64,000 nucleotides of DNA from NCBI RefSeq assembly GCF_000717345.1, contig NZ_JNZA01000027.1, positions 1 to 64,000 of the forward strand. Reading direction: 5' to 3'. The DNA comes from Streptomyces lydicus (GTDB lineage: Bacteria; Actinomycetota; Actinomycetes; Streptomycetales; Streptomycetaceae). The position numbers and the translations under genes were made by a program. Within the stretch, counting starts at the first letter, position 1. Each line of letters starts with the position of its first letter. The notes under the pieces were generated by a model. The model saw only the letters and a list, made by a program, of their open reading frames with translations, was not told the DNA's origin and did not search any database. This document shows, in pieces, positions 35,680 through 44,218 of the stretch.

Positions 35680-36456
35680 CTACCGCGCGTTCGGCCGGCG
35701 CGTGATGACGCTGAAGGACGTGCCGAAGGGGTCGGTGAGGGCGGCCATCCTGCCGTACGGGGTCTCCTGCGGGGGCTCGGCCGTGCCGCCCGCGGCGACG
35801 GCTCGGGCCACGGCCTCGTCCGTGTCCGCGACTTCGAAGACCGTGTGCCAACGGGAGGCGGCGGCCGTCGGGGAGCCGAAGACACCGCCGATCTCATGGC
35901 CGTCGGGGCGGCGCAGGAACGTGAAGTCGAGGTGCGGGAGGTCGTCGTTGCCGTCGAGAGAGAAGTCGAAGACCCCGGTGTAGAAGCGGCGGGCGGGCCC
36001 GGGTTCCGGGGAGATGAGGTCGTTGCGGACCAGCGCGTCCGGCTCGTTGACCAGTTCGCAGCCCGGCAGCGTCCGGCCCTGCCAGAGGCTGAAGCGGGCG
36101 CCGACGGCGTCCGCGACGACGGCGGTACGGCCGAGGCCGGCCACGTCCGACGGCGGTACGAGCAACTCCCCTCCGGCGCCGGTGATCCGCTTGGCCGTAC
36201 CGTCGCAGTCGTCGGTGGCGAGATACACGTGCCACCAGGACTCGCCCGCGACATCGGCCCCGGCGACGGGCCGCAGCGCCGCCACCCGCCGGCCGCGCAG
36301 CAGACACAGGGTGAACGGGCCGCTCGCCGCGGACGGCTCCTGGAACTCCCAGCCGAACAGCGCGCCGTAGAACGCCTTGGCACGGTCGAGGTCCGCGACC
36401 CCGAGATCGATCCAAGTGGGCGTACCGAGCGGCTGGTTGACCTTGATCTCGCTCAT
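35680..36456 (-). CDS. VOC (glyoxalase/dioxygenase superfamily) protein, two-module
   Basis: The 258-residue protein contains two vicinal-oxygen-chelate modules: TPTWIDLGVADLDRAKAFYGALFGWEF (first) and GPARRFYTGVFDFSL with HTVFEVADTDEAVARAVAAGG (second). Paired VOC proteins of this type include hydroxylase-like and antibiotic-resistance members; the substrate is unknown. ATG 36456 has AAGGAGCAG upstream. It is divergent from the FAD monooxygenase gene at 36735, and the shared 280-bp region holds a strong promoter with flanking inverted repeats, so both may respond to the same regulator. Confidence 0.83.
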   Translation of the reverse strand: MSEIKVNQPLGTPTWIDLGVADLDRAKAFYGALFGWEFQEPSAASGPFTLCLLRGRRVAALRPVAGADVAGESWWHVYLATDDCDGTAKRITGAGGELLVPPSDVAGLGRTAVVADAVGARFSLWQGRTLPGCELVNEPDALVRNDLISPEPGPARRFYTGVFDFSLDGNDDLPHLDFTFLRRPDGHEIGGVFGSPTAAASRWHTVFEVADTDEAVARAVAAGGTAEPPQETPYGRMAALTDPFGTSFSVITRRPNAR

Positions 36457-36593
36457 TGTCTGCTCCTTCTCGGTGGTGCGGTGACGTGGGTGGCGCGGGG
36501 ACGCGGTGACGGGCTGGCTACCGACGGGACGACGCTAACGGGCATGGAGGACGGAGCCTGTCCTAGTTGGTTCGGGCGTCGAGACCTCTCGAT

Positions 36594-36636
36594 CTATACG
36601 CTCGTCATAGACAAGCGTTTAAGACGCTCGTATAGT
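36594..36636 (+). promoter_or_regulatory. Strong -35/-10 promoter flanked by an inverted repeat
   Basis: TAGACA (36608-36613) and TATAGT (36631-36636) are 17 bp apart, close to the consensus vegetative promoter. They are embedded between imperfect arms CTATACGCTCGTC (36594-36606) and GACGCTCGTATAG (36623-36635), matching at 11 of 13 positions. It probably drives the FAD monooxygenase under a repressor. Confidence 0.6.
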
Positions 36637-36734
36637 CAGGGGTGCCGGTCAACGCGTGCACCACGACCGAACGGCGCCGGTACGACGCGCCGCAGTCCAC
36701 CCCAGGAGCAGCACCTCCCGAAGGGAACCCCGTC

Positions 36735-38069
36735 ATGCCCGGTACCACCGCCCCCGCCCGCCCCACCTCCGTACTGATCTCCGGTGCGAGCATCGCCGGC
36801 CCGGCGCTCGCCTACTGGCTGCACCGCCACGGCTTCGCGGTGACCGTCGTCGAGCGTGCCCCCGCCCTGCGCACCGGCGGCTACAAGGTCGACATCCGTG
36901 GCGCGGCGGTCGACGTCGCCGAACGGATGGGGATCCTGGAGGCCGTGCAACGCGCCAGCACGGACATGCGGACCGGCGCGTACGTCGACGAGGACGGCAA
37001 GCGGATCGCCACCCTCCCCGCGGACATCTTCGGCGCCCGGACCGGCCGCGACGACGAGATCATGCGCGGCGATCTGGCCCGCATCCTGTACGAGCGGACC
37101 CGGGAGGAAGTCGAGTACGTCTTCGGCGACTCGATCGCCTCGCTCACCCCGGTCGAGCGGCACGCAAGCGGGGACGGCGACCCGGGGGTCGAGGTCACCT
37201 TCGAGCGCGGCGCTCCCCGCCGCTTCGACCTCGTCGTCGGCGCCGACGGCCTGCACTCGACCGTCCGGCGGCTGGCCTTCGGCCCGGAGGAGCAGTTCGT
37301 ACGGCACCTCGGGGCATACATCTCGGCCTTCTCCATGCCGAACGAACTGGGCCTGGACCGCGAGGAGTTGTACCACGCCGTGCCCGGCAGGCTGATCTGC
37401 GCCTACAGCTCGGCCGGGGATCCGGCGGCCAAGGGCCTGCTGTGCTTCCGTTCGCCGCGGCTGCCCTACGACCACCGCGACACCCGGGCGCAACTGGCCC
37501 TGCTGGAGGACGCGTTCGAAGGCGTCGGCTGGCAGACCCCGCGCATGCTGCGCGCCGCCCGGGAGGCGGATGACTTCTACTTCGACGGGCTCCAGCTGGT
37601 CGAGGCGGACCGCTGGTCCCGGGGGCGCGTGGTGCTGCTCGGCGACGCCGCGCACTGCCCCTCCCCGGCGTCGGGCCAGGGCACCGGGATGGCGCTGGTC
37701 GGCGCGTACGTCCTGGCCGGTGAGCTCGCGGCGGCCGGCGGCGCGCCCGAGACGGCCTTCGCGCGCTACGAGCGGGAGATGCGTGGCTACGTCGAGGTCA
37801 ATCACGCGCTGGCGCGGAAGTTCGCGCAGGAGATGACGGTGGACTCGCGGTGGCAGATCCGCCTGCGGCACCTGATGATGCGGATCCTGCCGTACATGCC
37901 CTGGAAGAACCTCGTCGCCAGGAAGATCGCCGAGGACGTGCAGCGGGCCGCCTGCGCGATCACGCTCAAGGACTACCCGCAGCCGGGTCCGGTGGCGGGG
38001 CGCGCGGAGGTTGCGGGGCCGGGTGCCGTCGGTGCGCCGGGCGTCCCGCACCCCCCGTACGCTGCCTGA
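36735..38069 (+). CDS. FAD-dependent monooxygenase (aromatic hydroxylase/TetX-like)
   Basis: The 444-residue group A flavin monooxygenase carries the FAD dinucleotide motif VLISGASIAGPALAYWLHRHG (17-22 core), VVGADGLHSTVRR and the second FAD motif GDAAHCPSPASGQGTGMAL (near 303-320). Such enzymes hydroxylate aromatic or polyketide-like compounds with NAD(P)H and O2; some inactivate tetracyclines or rifamycins. ATG 36735 has GAAGGGAA upstream. The PNPOx-like gene begins one base after its stop, so they form an operon. It carries no regulon palindrome; its own promoter at 36594-36636 points to separate, inducible control. Confidence 0.85.
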   Translation: MPGTTAPARPTSVLISGASIAGPALAYWLHRHGFAVTVVERAPALRTGGYKVDIRGAAVDVAERMGILEAVQRASTDMRTGAYVDEDGKRIATLPADIFGARTGRDDEIMRGDLARILYERTREEVEYVFGDSIASLTPVERHASGDGDPGVEVTFERGAPRRFDLVVGADGLHSTVRRLAFGPEEQFVRHLGAYISAFSMPNELGLDREELYHAVPGRLICAYSSAGDPAAKGLLCFRSPRLPYDHRDTRAQLALLEDAFEGVGWQTPRMLRAAREADDFYFDGLQLVEADRWSRGRVVLLGDAAHCPSPASGQGTGMALVGAYVLAGELAAAGGAPETAFARYEREMRGYVEVNHALARKFAQEMTVDSRWQIRLRHLMMRILPYMPWKNLVARKIAEDVQRAACAITLKDYPQPGPVAGRAEVAGPGAVGAPGVPHPPYAA

Positions 38070-38070
38070 C

Positions 38071-38811
38071 ATGAGCGAGCACCCCGCGCCCCAGCACCCG
38101 CCGGCCACCGGCCCCGACGGCGCCGCGCCGGAGCACGGCGCCGAGGCCGACCCGGCCGCCCGCGCCTTCCGTGACCTGCTGCGCGGCCTGCGGGTCTGGG
38201 ATCACGACCTGCCGTCGTTCGATCCGGCGGCGGCCCCGGACGAGCCGCTGCCGCTGTTCCGGCAGTGGCTGCGGGAGGCCGCCGAGGCCGGCCAGCCGGA
38301 GCCGCAGACCATGACACTCGCCACCGCCGACGCGGCCGGGGACCCGAACGTACGGACCGTGATGCTGCACGACGCGGATGAGCGCGGCTGGCACTTCGCC
38401 ACCCACCGCGGCAGCCGCAAGGGCCGTGAACTGGCCGAACGGCCGCGAGCGGCGCTCGGGTTCTACTGGCCGGCGGTCGGCCGCCAGGTGCGGGTCCGGG
38501 GGTCGGTGACCGAGGCGGGCCCCGCGGAGAGCGCGGCCGATCTGCACCGCCGTTCCCCGGGGGCGCTGGCCGCGGCGCTGGTCGGCCGGCAGAGCGAGGT
38601 GCTCGGCTCGGTCGAGGAGCTGGCCCGCGCCTCGGACGCGGCCTGGGAGCGCGCCCGGCAGGAACCGGACGCACCCGTGCCGAGCTGGACGCTGTACGTG
38701 CTGCGGCCCGAGGAGGTGGAGTTCTTCCAGGGGGACGCCCGGCGCCGCCACGTCCGCCTCGACTACCGCCGGGAGGACGGGCGGTGGACGCGGGACCTGC
38801 TGTGGCCGTGA
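38071..38811 (+). CDS. Pyridoxamine 5'-phosphate oxidase-like (PdxH family) protein
   Basis: This 246-residue FMN split-barrel protein closely follows the PdxH pattern: QTMTLATADAAGDPNVRTVMLHDADERGWHFATHRGSRKGRELAERPRAALGFYWPAVGRQVRVRG. It has a C-terminal dimerisation segment ending VRLDYRREDGRWTRDLLWP. PdxH oxidises pyridoxine or pyridoxamine phosphate to pyridoxal phosphate. The C-terminal RxxxW-type end differs from the canonical LAP ending, so a different substrate is possible. ATG 38071 starts one base after the monooxygenase stop, suggesting co-transcription and perhaps FMN-related teamwork with that enzyme. Confidence 0.8.
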   Translation: MSEHPAPQHPPATGPDGAAPEHGAEADPAARAFRDLLRGLRVWDHDLPSFDPAAAPDEPLPLFRQWLREAAEAGQPEPQTMTLATADAAGDPNVRTVMLHDADERGWHFATHRGSRKGRELAERPRAALGFYWPAVGRQVRVRGSVTEAGPAESAADLHRRSPGALAAALVGRQSEVLGSVEELARASDAAWERARQEPDAPVPSWTLYVLRPEEVEFFQGDARRRHVRLDYRREDGRWTRDLLWP

Positions 38812-38859
38812 ACCACCGGGTGCCCCGCCGGGCGTCCGCTCACGGCCGCCGGCCGGCGC

Positions 38860-39372
38860 TCACAACTGCTGGTACATGATGTGCAGCCCCACATAGCCCT
38901 TGGTGGGGTGCCGGAAGCCCTCGGGGAGCGTCGTCATGATCGCGAAGCCGAGGGACTCCCAGAGGGCGACTGCGCCGGTGTTGGTCTCCACGACGGCGTT
39001 GAACTGCATCGCCCGGTAGCCCTCGGCGCGGGCCCAGGCCAGGACGTGTTCGCCCAGGGCCCGGCCGACTCCGCGCCTGCCCCGGCGCGGGTCGACCATG
39101 AAGCTGGCACTGGCGATGTGCGCGGCGCCGCCCATGTGGTTGGGGTTCATCTTGGCCGTGCCCAGCACCGTGCCGGACTCGTCGACGGCGACGACCGTAC
39201 GCCCGGGCGGGGCGAGCAGCCACATCTCGCGACCGGTCGTCTCGTCGAGGTCGCGGGGGTAGGTGTAGGTCTCCCCGGCTGCCACGATCTCGTGGAAGAA
39301 GGGCCAGATGGCGGGCCAGTCGGCCTCGGTCGCCTCGCGTATCAGCACCTCTTCAGCATGCCGCCGATCCAC
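38860..39372 (-). CDS. GNAT-family N-acetyltransferase
   Basis: The 170-residue GNAT protein has the acetyl-CoA binding motif A region RRGRRGVGRALGEHVLAWARAEGYRAMQFNAVVETNTGAVALWESLGFAIMTTLPEGF. Relatives acetylate amino groups of small molecules, including phosphinothricin-type compounds. GTG 39372 gives the longest form; a GTG eight codons later (LIREATEADWP) matches the usual GNAT opening and may be the real start. It is convergent with the PNPOx-like gene. Confidence 0.8.
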   Translation of the reverse strand: MDRRHAEEVLIREATEADWPAIWPFFHEIVAAGETYTYPRDLDETTGREMWLLAPPGRTVVAVDESGTVLGTAKMNPNHMGGAAHIASASFMVDPRRGRRGVGRALGEHVLAWARAEGYRAMQFNAVVETNTGAVALWESLGFAIMTTLPEGFRHPTKGYVGLHIMYQQL

Positions 39373-39491
39373 GGCGAACCGCTACCGGGAATTGTCCCGT
39401 CCGGCCGCCGCCACCGGGGGCCCGGGCCTGCGCCGCGGGTCGCCACCGGGGCCTGCATCGCGTGGCCGCGCCGCGGCTCGGCGGCCGATCC

Positions 39492-40010
39492 TCACGCGGG
39501 GGCGAAGACGGGGACGACGTATCCCGCGCCGCCCGCTCCGGCACCGCCCTGCCGGCCGTCACCGCCTTGCCTGCCGTCACCGTCCTGCCGGAACCGCACC
39601 ACCAGCGGCATCCCGATCCGCAGCGCGTCCGCCGGGCAGTCGATGATCTCGGTCATCATCCGGGGCCCCTCGGCCAGCTCGACCACCGCCGCGACATACG
39701 GCACCCGGTCGCCGAACGGCGGGAGGTCGTTGCGGTGCACGACGGACCAGGTGTAGAGGGTGGCGCGGCCGGTGGCCTGCTCCCAGACGACGTCCTCGCT
39801 CCAGCAGGACGGGCAGAACTCGCGCGGGTAGTGGTGAGTCACCCCGCACCCAGCGGCCCGGCAGCGGCGCAGCAGCAACCGCCCCTCGGCCGCCGCGTCC
39901 CAGTAAGGCCGGGTGAAGGCGTCCACCTCCGGCACGTCGAACCGCGGCGCCCCGGCCGGGGCCCCGGCCCCGGTCCTGCCGTCGGCACTCTTCCCGGCAC
40001 CGGCCGTCAC
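39492..40010 (-). CDS. DUF35 OB-fold zinc-ribbon protein (second copy)
   Basis: The 172-residue protein has an N-terminal zinc ribbon with ligands RRCRAAGCG and CPSC, followed by an OB fold (TLYTWSVVHRNDLPPFGDRVPYVAAVVELAEGPRMMTEIIDC). It resembles the DUF35 partners of thiolase-like Ltp proteins, binding acyl-CoA. No thiolase lies next to it, so the orphan thiolase at 29876, which has the same operator, is a candidate partner. The frame runs upstream through the palindrome at 40069; GTG 40010, preceded by GGTGGGGGTGAT, is the more credible start and leaves the palindrome 58 bp upstream. A low-complexity Ala/Gly segment joins the start to the fold. Confidence 0.8.
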   Translation of the reverse strand: MTAGAGKSADGRTGAGAPAGAPRFDVPEVDAFTRPYWDAAAEGRLLLRRCRAAGCGVTHHYPREFCPSCWSEDVVWEQATGRATLYTWSVVHRNDLPPFGDRVPYVAAVVELAEGPRMMTEIIDCPADALRIGMPLVVRFRQDGDGRQGGDGRQGGAGAGGAGYVVPVFAPA

Positions 40011-40068
40011 CGGATCACCCCCACCGCCGCGTCGGCCGACCACGTCCGCCGACTCACCCCTGATGACT

Positions 40069-40085
40069 TCTGACGGTACGTCAGT
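40069..40085. promoter_or_regulatory. Regulon palindrome for the DUF35 gene
   Basis: TCTGACG-GTA-CGTCAGT has perfect core arms. It lies 58 bp upstream of the DUF35 start and 135 bp, centre to centre, from the nearest copy serving the divergent acyl-CoA synthetase. Confidence 0.78.
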
Positions 40086-40203
40086 TAGGCCCGCGAGGGA
40101 ACGGGTCGGCAAGAGCCCGGACCCAGGGCGGCCCGGGTTTCGCACCCCGAAGAGTGCGACCGGGCGGGATCGACTCCCGGACCTTTTCCTGCGCCGGACC
40201 ATT

Positions 40204-40220
40204 CCTGACGTGTCGTCAGT
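40204..40220. promoter_or_regulatory. Regulon palindrome, distal copy for the acyl-CoA synthetase
   Basis: CCTGACG-TGT-CGTCAGT has perfect core arms and lies about 83 bp upstream of ATG 40304. Confidence 0.76.
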
Positions 40221-40228
40221 TCAAGTAA

Positions 40229-40245
40229 ACTGACAGAGCGTCAGC
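40229..40245. promoter_or_regulatory. Regulon palindrome, proximal copy for the acyl-CoA synthetase
   Basis: ACTGACA-GAG-CGTCAGC has one arm deviation. It lies 25 bp centre-to-centre from the distal copy and about 58 bp upstream of ATG 40304. Confidence 0.7.
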
Positions 40246-40303
40246 TAGCGCACAGTGCAGCGTGCAGGTAATGAGAGCCGTCACACAGGAGCGGGCGTTT
40301 GCG

Positions 40304-42562
40304 ATGCTTGGATCGACTCACGGCACCCTCACCACGCACTCCCGGCCGGCCCGTGTCGTGGCCTGCGGGGAGCAACCACCCCACACCGTCCACGGTATGA
40401 GCGCACCGCAGCGCGACGGCGACGGCCAGGGCGCCGGGGCCCCGGTCGACCGGGACGTCAGCGGCCGCCCGCTGCACGCCCCGGTGCCCGACCTGGACCG
40501 GTTCTTCCGGCCCGGCTCGGTGGCCGTGATCGGCGCCTCGGACACCGAAGGCCGGCCCCACACCGGCATCACCCGCCAGCTGATCGCCTGGGCGGAACGG
40601 GTCGGCGCCCGGCTGTATCCCGTCAATCCGGGGCGCACCCAGGTGTTCGGGCTGCCCTGCCACGCCGCCGTCGCCGACCTGCCCGAGCCTGTCGACCTCG
40701 CCGCGATACTGGTCGCCGACCCGCTGCCGGTCGTCAAGGAACTCGCCGCGGCCAAGGTGAGGTTCGCGGTGGCCTTCGCCTCCGGCTTCGCCGAGACCGG
40801 CGCGGACGGGGCGGCCGCCCAGGCCCGGCTCGCCGAGGCCGTGGAGCGCTCCGGTCTGCGACTGCTGGGCCCCAACACCAACCTCAACGCCTTCGAGACC
40901 TTCCGCGAGGACCTCGACGGGCCGGCCATCGCCCTGATCACCCAGTCGGGCCACCAGGGCCGGCCGGTCTTCACGCTGCAGGAACTGGGCATCCGCCTCT
41001 CCCACTGGGCCCCCACCGGCAACGAGGCCGACCTGGAGACCGCCGACTTCCTCTCCTACTTCGCCACCCGTCCCGAGGTCGGCGCCATCGCCGCGTATGT
41101 GGAAGGGCTCAAGGACGGCCGCAGCTTCCTGCTCGCCGCCGACCGCGCGGCCCGCAACAAGGTGCCGGTCGTCGCCGTCAAGGTCGGCCGCACCGAGGCC
41201 GGCGCCCGGACGGCCGCCTCGCACACCGGCAAGCTCACCGGCGCGGACGAGGTCGTCGACGCCGCGATGCGGCAGTTCGGCGTGATCCGGGTGGACGGGC
41301 TCGACGAGTTGCAGGACACCGCGGCGCTGCTGGCCCGCGCCAGGAAGCCGGTCGCGGAGGGCGTCGCGGTCTGTTCGATCTCCGGCGGCACCGGCGCGCA
41401 CTTCGCCGACCTGGCGACCGCGGCGGGGCTGCGGCTGCCCACCCTCGACGAGGCCAAGCAGGCCGAACTGCACCAGTGGATACCGGACTACCTCAACGTC
41501 GCCAATCCGGTCGACAACGGCGGTCACCCGGTCGGCGACTGGCGCGGCCGCAAGATCATCGACGCGATCCTGGCCGACCCGTCCGTCGGCGTCCTGATCT
41601 GCCCGATCACCGGCCCCTTCCCGCCGATGAGCGACAAGCTCGCCCAGGACCTGGTGGACGCGGCGGAGCAGACGGACAAGCTGGTGTGCGTGATCTGGGG
41701 GTCGCCGGTCGGCACGGAGGACGCCTACCGCCGCACCCTGCTCGGCTCCTCGCGGGTGGCCACCTTCCGCACCTTCGCCAACTGCATCACGGCCGTACGC
41801 GCCTTCCTCGACCACCACCGCTTCACCGCCGGCTACCGCTCGCCCTTCGACGACGCCCCCCGCACGGCGTCGCCCTCCGCACGCAAGGCGCGGGCACTGA
41901 TGCGCCCGGGCGAGCAGCTCAGCGAACACGCGGCGAAGCAGCTGCTGCGCGCCTACGGCATCCGCGTCCCGCGCGAACAGCTGGTGACCAGCGCGGCGGC
42001 GGCCGTACGGGCGGCGAGCCTGGTCGGCTACCCCGTCGTCATGAAGGCGTCCGGGCCGCAGCTGGCGCACAAGACCGAACTGGGCCTGGTCAAGGTCGGT
42101 CTGACCTCCGCCAGCCAGGTCAGGGACGCCTACCGGGAACTCACCGACATCGCCCGCTACGAGGACGTCCCGCTGGACGGCGTCCTGGTCTGCCAGATGA
42201 TCGAGCGGGGCGTCGAGATGGTCGTCGGCGTCACCCACGACAGCCTCTTCGGGCCGACCGTGACCGTCGGCCTCGGCGGCGTCCTCGTCGAGGTCCTGCG
42301 GGACGTCGCGGTGGGCGTACCGCCCTTCGGGGAGGACCGGGCCCGCGCGATGCTGGACGAACTGCGCGGCCGCGCCCTGCTGGACGGCGTACGGGGCGCG
42401 CCGCCCGCGGACGTCGACGCGCTCGTCGAGGTCGTGCTGCGCGTCCAGCGGATGGCGCTGGAACTGGGCGGCGACCTGGCCGAGCTGGACATCAATCCGC
42501 TGGTGGTGCTGGAGCGTGGACAGGGCGCGGTGGCCCTCGACGCGCTCGCCGTGTGCCACTGA
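40304..42562 (+). CDS. NDP-forming acyl-CoA (acetate-CoA ligase-like) synthetase
   Basis: The 752-residue single-chain protein fuses the alpha and beta parts of ADP-forming acyl-CoA synthetases. It has an N-terminal CoA-binding domain (RPGSVAVIGASDTEGRPHTGI), succinyl-CoA-ligase-like domains with SHTGKLTGADEV, whose His is the probable phosphorylated residue, and a C-terminal ATP-grasp domain (YPVVMKASGPQLAHKTELGLVKVGL and GGVLVEVLRDVAVGVPP). It interconverts acyl-CoA plus ADP or GDP with acid plus ATP or GTP. ATG 40304 (MLGSTHGTL) follows AGGAG; upstream in-frame starts at 40262 and 40271 are possible. Two palindromes lie upstream and a crotonase gene follows in the same operon. Confidence 0.87.
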   Translation: MLGSTHGTLTTHSRPARVVACGEQPPHTVHGMSAPQRDGDGQGAGAPVDRDVSGRPLHAPVPDLDRFFRPGSVAVIGASDTEGRPHTGITRQLIAWAERVGARLYPVNPGRTQVFGLPCHAAVADLPEPVDLAAILVADPLPVVKELAAAKVRFAVAFASGFAETGADGAAAQARLAEAVERSGLRLLGPNTNLNAFETFREDLDGPAIALITQSGHQGRPVFTLQELGIRLSHWAPTGNEADLETADFLSYFATRPEVGAIAAYVEGLKDGRSFLLAADRAARNKVPVVAVKVGRTEAGARTAASHTGKLTGADEVVDAAMRQFGVIRVDGLDELQDTAALLARARKPVAEGVAVCSISGGTGAHFADLATAAGLRLPTLDEAKQAELHQWIPDYLNVANPVDNGGHPVGDWRGRKIIDAILADPSVGVLICPITGPFPPMSDKLAQDLVDAAEQTDKLVCVIWGSPVGTEDAYRRTLLGSSRVATFRTFANCITAVRAFLDHHRFTAGYRSPFDDAPRTASPSARKARALMRPGEQLSEHAAKQLLRAYGIRVPREQLVTSAAAAVRAASLVGYPVVMKASGPQLAHKTELGLVKVGLTSASQVRDAYRELTDIARYEDVPLDGVLVCQMIERGVEMVVGVTHDSLFGPTVTVGLGGVLVEVLRDVAVGVPPFGEDRARAMLDELRGRALLDGVRGAPPADVDALVEVVLRVQRMALELGGDLAELDINPLVVLERGQGAVALDALAVCH

Positions 42563-42641
42563 ACCCCGAACCGGCCCCGCCCGCACCCGGCCCGGCACCA
42601 CTCGTGAGCATCCCGCCCGCACTCCCTGGAGCCGCTCCCCC

Positions 42642-43493
42642 ATGACGTCCTCCCCGTCCCCCGGCACCGTCCCCCCGGCCGGGCCCGGCAACGCCGCCGC
42701 GCCCGTCGATTCCTTGATACTGCACACCACTGACAACGGCGTCTCGTGGCTCACCCTCAACCGCCCGGAGGCGCTCAACGCCCTCACCCGGGACCAGCGC
42801 GAGCGCCTCATCGACCGGCTCGCCGACGCCTCGGCCGACCCGGACGTCCGCGCCGTCGTCCTGACCGCGACCGGCAAGGGCTTCTGCGCCGGCGCCGACC
42901 TGCGCGGTGCGCCGCCGGCCGGCGAACGGGTCGCCGGCGACGTCGCCCGGATGATCCGGCACGGCGCCCAGCGGCTCATCGCGGCGGTGCAGGACTGCGA
43001 GAAACCCGTGATCGCCGCGGTCAACGGCACCGCCGCCGGGCTCGGCGCCCATCTCGCGCTCGCCTGCGACCTGGTGCTGGCCGCCGCATCGGCGCGCTTC
43101 ATCGAGGTGTTCGTCCGCCGCGGCCTGGTCCCGGACGGCGGCGGCGCCTATCTGCTGCCCCGGCTGATCGGCCCGCAACGCGCCAAGGAGCTGATGTTCT
43201 TCGGGGACGCGCTACCGGCCGCGGAGGCCGAACGGCTGGGGCTGGTCAACCGGGTCGTCCCGGACGACGCGTTGACCACCACCGCCCGGGAGTGGGCCGA
43301 GCGGCTGGCGGCCGGCCCCACCCGTGCGCTCACCCTGACGAAGCAGCTGGTCAACGCCTCGTTGGAGAGTGACAGGGCGACCGCCTTCGCCGCCGAGGCC
43401 ACCGCCCAGGAGATCAACATGACAACGGCGGACGCGCGGGAAGGGGTGGCCTCTTTCGTGGAGCGCCGCGACCCGACGTACCGAGGACGGTGA
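42642..43493 (+). CDS. Enoyl-CoA hydratase/isomerase (crotonase) family, second copy
   Basis: The 283-residue crotonase has WLTLNRPEALNALTRDQRERL, the oxyanion hole VLTATGKGFCAGADLRG and AAVNGTAAGLGAHLALACDLV, and FVRRGLVPDGGGAYLLPRLIG near the catalytic loop. It is a more typical hydratase/isomerase than the copy at 19852. ATG 42642 follows a GGAG at some distance and gives a Ser/Pro-rich N-terminal leader of about 30 residues before the fold. It lies 79 bp after the acyl-CoA synthetase and is expected to share its operator-controlled promoter. Confidence 0.87.
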   Translation: MTSSPSPGTVPPAGPGNAAAPVDSLILHTTDNGVSWLTLNRPEALNALTRDQRERLIDRLADASADPDVRAVVLTATGKGFCAGADLRGAPPAGERVAGDVARMIRHGAQRLIAAVQDCEKPVIAAVNGTAAGLGAHLALACDLVLAAASARFIEVFVRRGLVPDGGGAYLLPRLIGPQRAKELMFFGDALPAAEAERLGLVNRVVPDDALTTTAREWAERLAAGPTRALTLTKQLVNASLESDRATAFAAEATAQEINMTTADAREGVASFVERRDPTYRGR

Positions 43494-43558
43494 CCCCCGG
43501 CCCAGCGGTCCCCCGGTCCACCGGCCCACCGATCCGCCGGCCCACCGGCCGCGTGCCG

Positions 43559-44218
43559 CTACTTGCGTCCCTCGGGACACACCGGCACCTCATGGGTGTT
43601 CCGCGTCCGCACTCCCGGCAGCCAGCCCTCCACCCCCTGCCCGTTGGTGACCAGGTACCAGCGGGTGGAGGTGAGGCCCGCCTCGTCGCGGACCAGCCGG
43701 CCGTCCGTGACCACGCAGCGCGCGGCCAGCACGTCGCCGTGCCAGACCCGGCCGGCGGAGTTGTCGCGCGCGGCGTACGGGGCGTGCGGATCCTTGGCCA
43801 GCCGCAGGGCGCACTCCTGCAACCGGCCGCCGCGGCACGCCGTTTCGCTGTTGTGGACCGTGAGGCGCACGGTCGGCGGCGGCCCCGCCGGCCGCACGTC
43901 GACGGGCCCCGGCCGCACCAGCCACCACACGCCCAGTGCCACCGCCGCCACCGCCGCCGCGACCACCAGGACCAGGGCGTACGGCCGTCGGCGGGGCCGG
44001 GCGGCCGCGGGCTCCCGTGCGCCGCCGGTCTCCCTGACCCGGTCCCACAGGCCCGGCGGGGTCTCGATCTGTTCGTCCGCGCGCCGCAGCCGGGCGCGCA
44101 GCAGCGCCTCGGCGTCGTCCCCGAATCCGCCCCGGCCACCGCCCGGGGCCGGACCGTCGCCGCCCGTACCGCCCACGCCGCCGTCGTACCGTGATCCCAC
44201 GCCCACCGCGCCGCTCAC
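43559..44218 (-). CDS. Single-pass membrane protein with SH3-like domain, next to a sigma factor
   Basis: The 219-residue protein has a cytoplasmic N-terminus of about 80 residues (LLRARLRRADEQIETPPGLWDRVRET), one membrane helix (PYALVLVVAAAVAAVALGVWWLV) and an external domain with four Cys and an SH3-like RWYLVTNGQGVEGWLPG segment. Its GTG start overlaps the stop of the sigma-factor gene by four bases, so it is translationally coupled. That position and topology suit a membrane anti-sigma factor or sensor, although no zinc anti-sigma motif is present. Confidence 0.72.
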   Translation of the reverse strand: MSGAVGVGSRYDGGVGGTGGDGPAPGGGRGGFGDDAEALLRARLRRADEQIETPPGLWDRVRETGGAREPAAARPRRRPYALVLVVAAAVAAVALGVWWLVRPGPVDVRPAGPPPTVRLTVHNSETACRGGRLQECALRLAKDPHAPYAARDNSAGRVWHGDVLAARCVVTDGRLVRDEAGLTSTRWYLVTNGQGVEGWLPGVRTRNTHEVPVCPEGRK

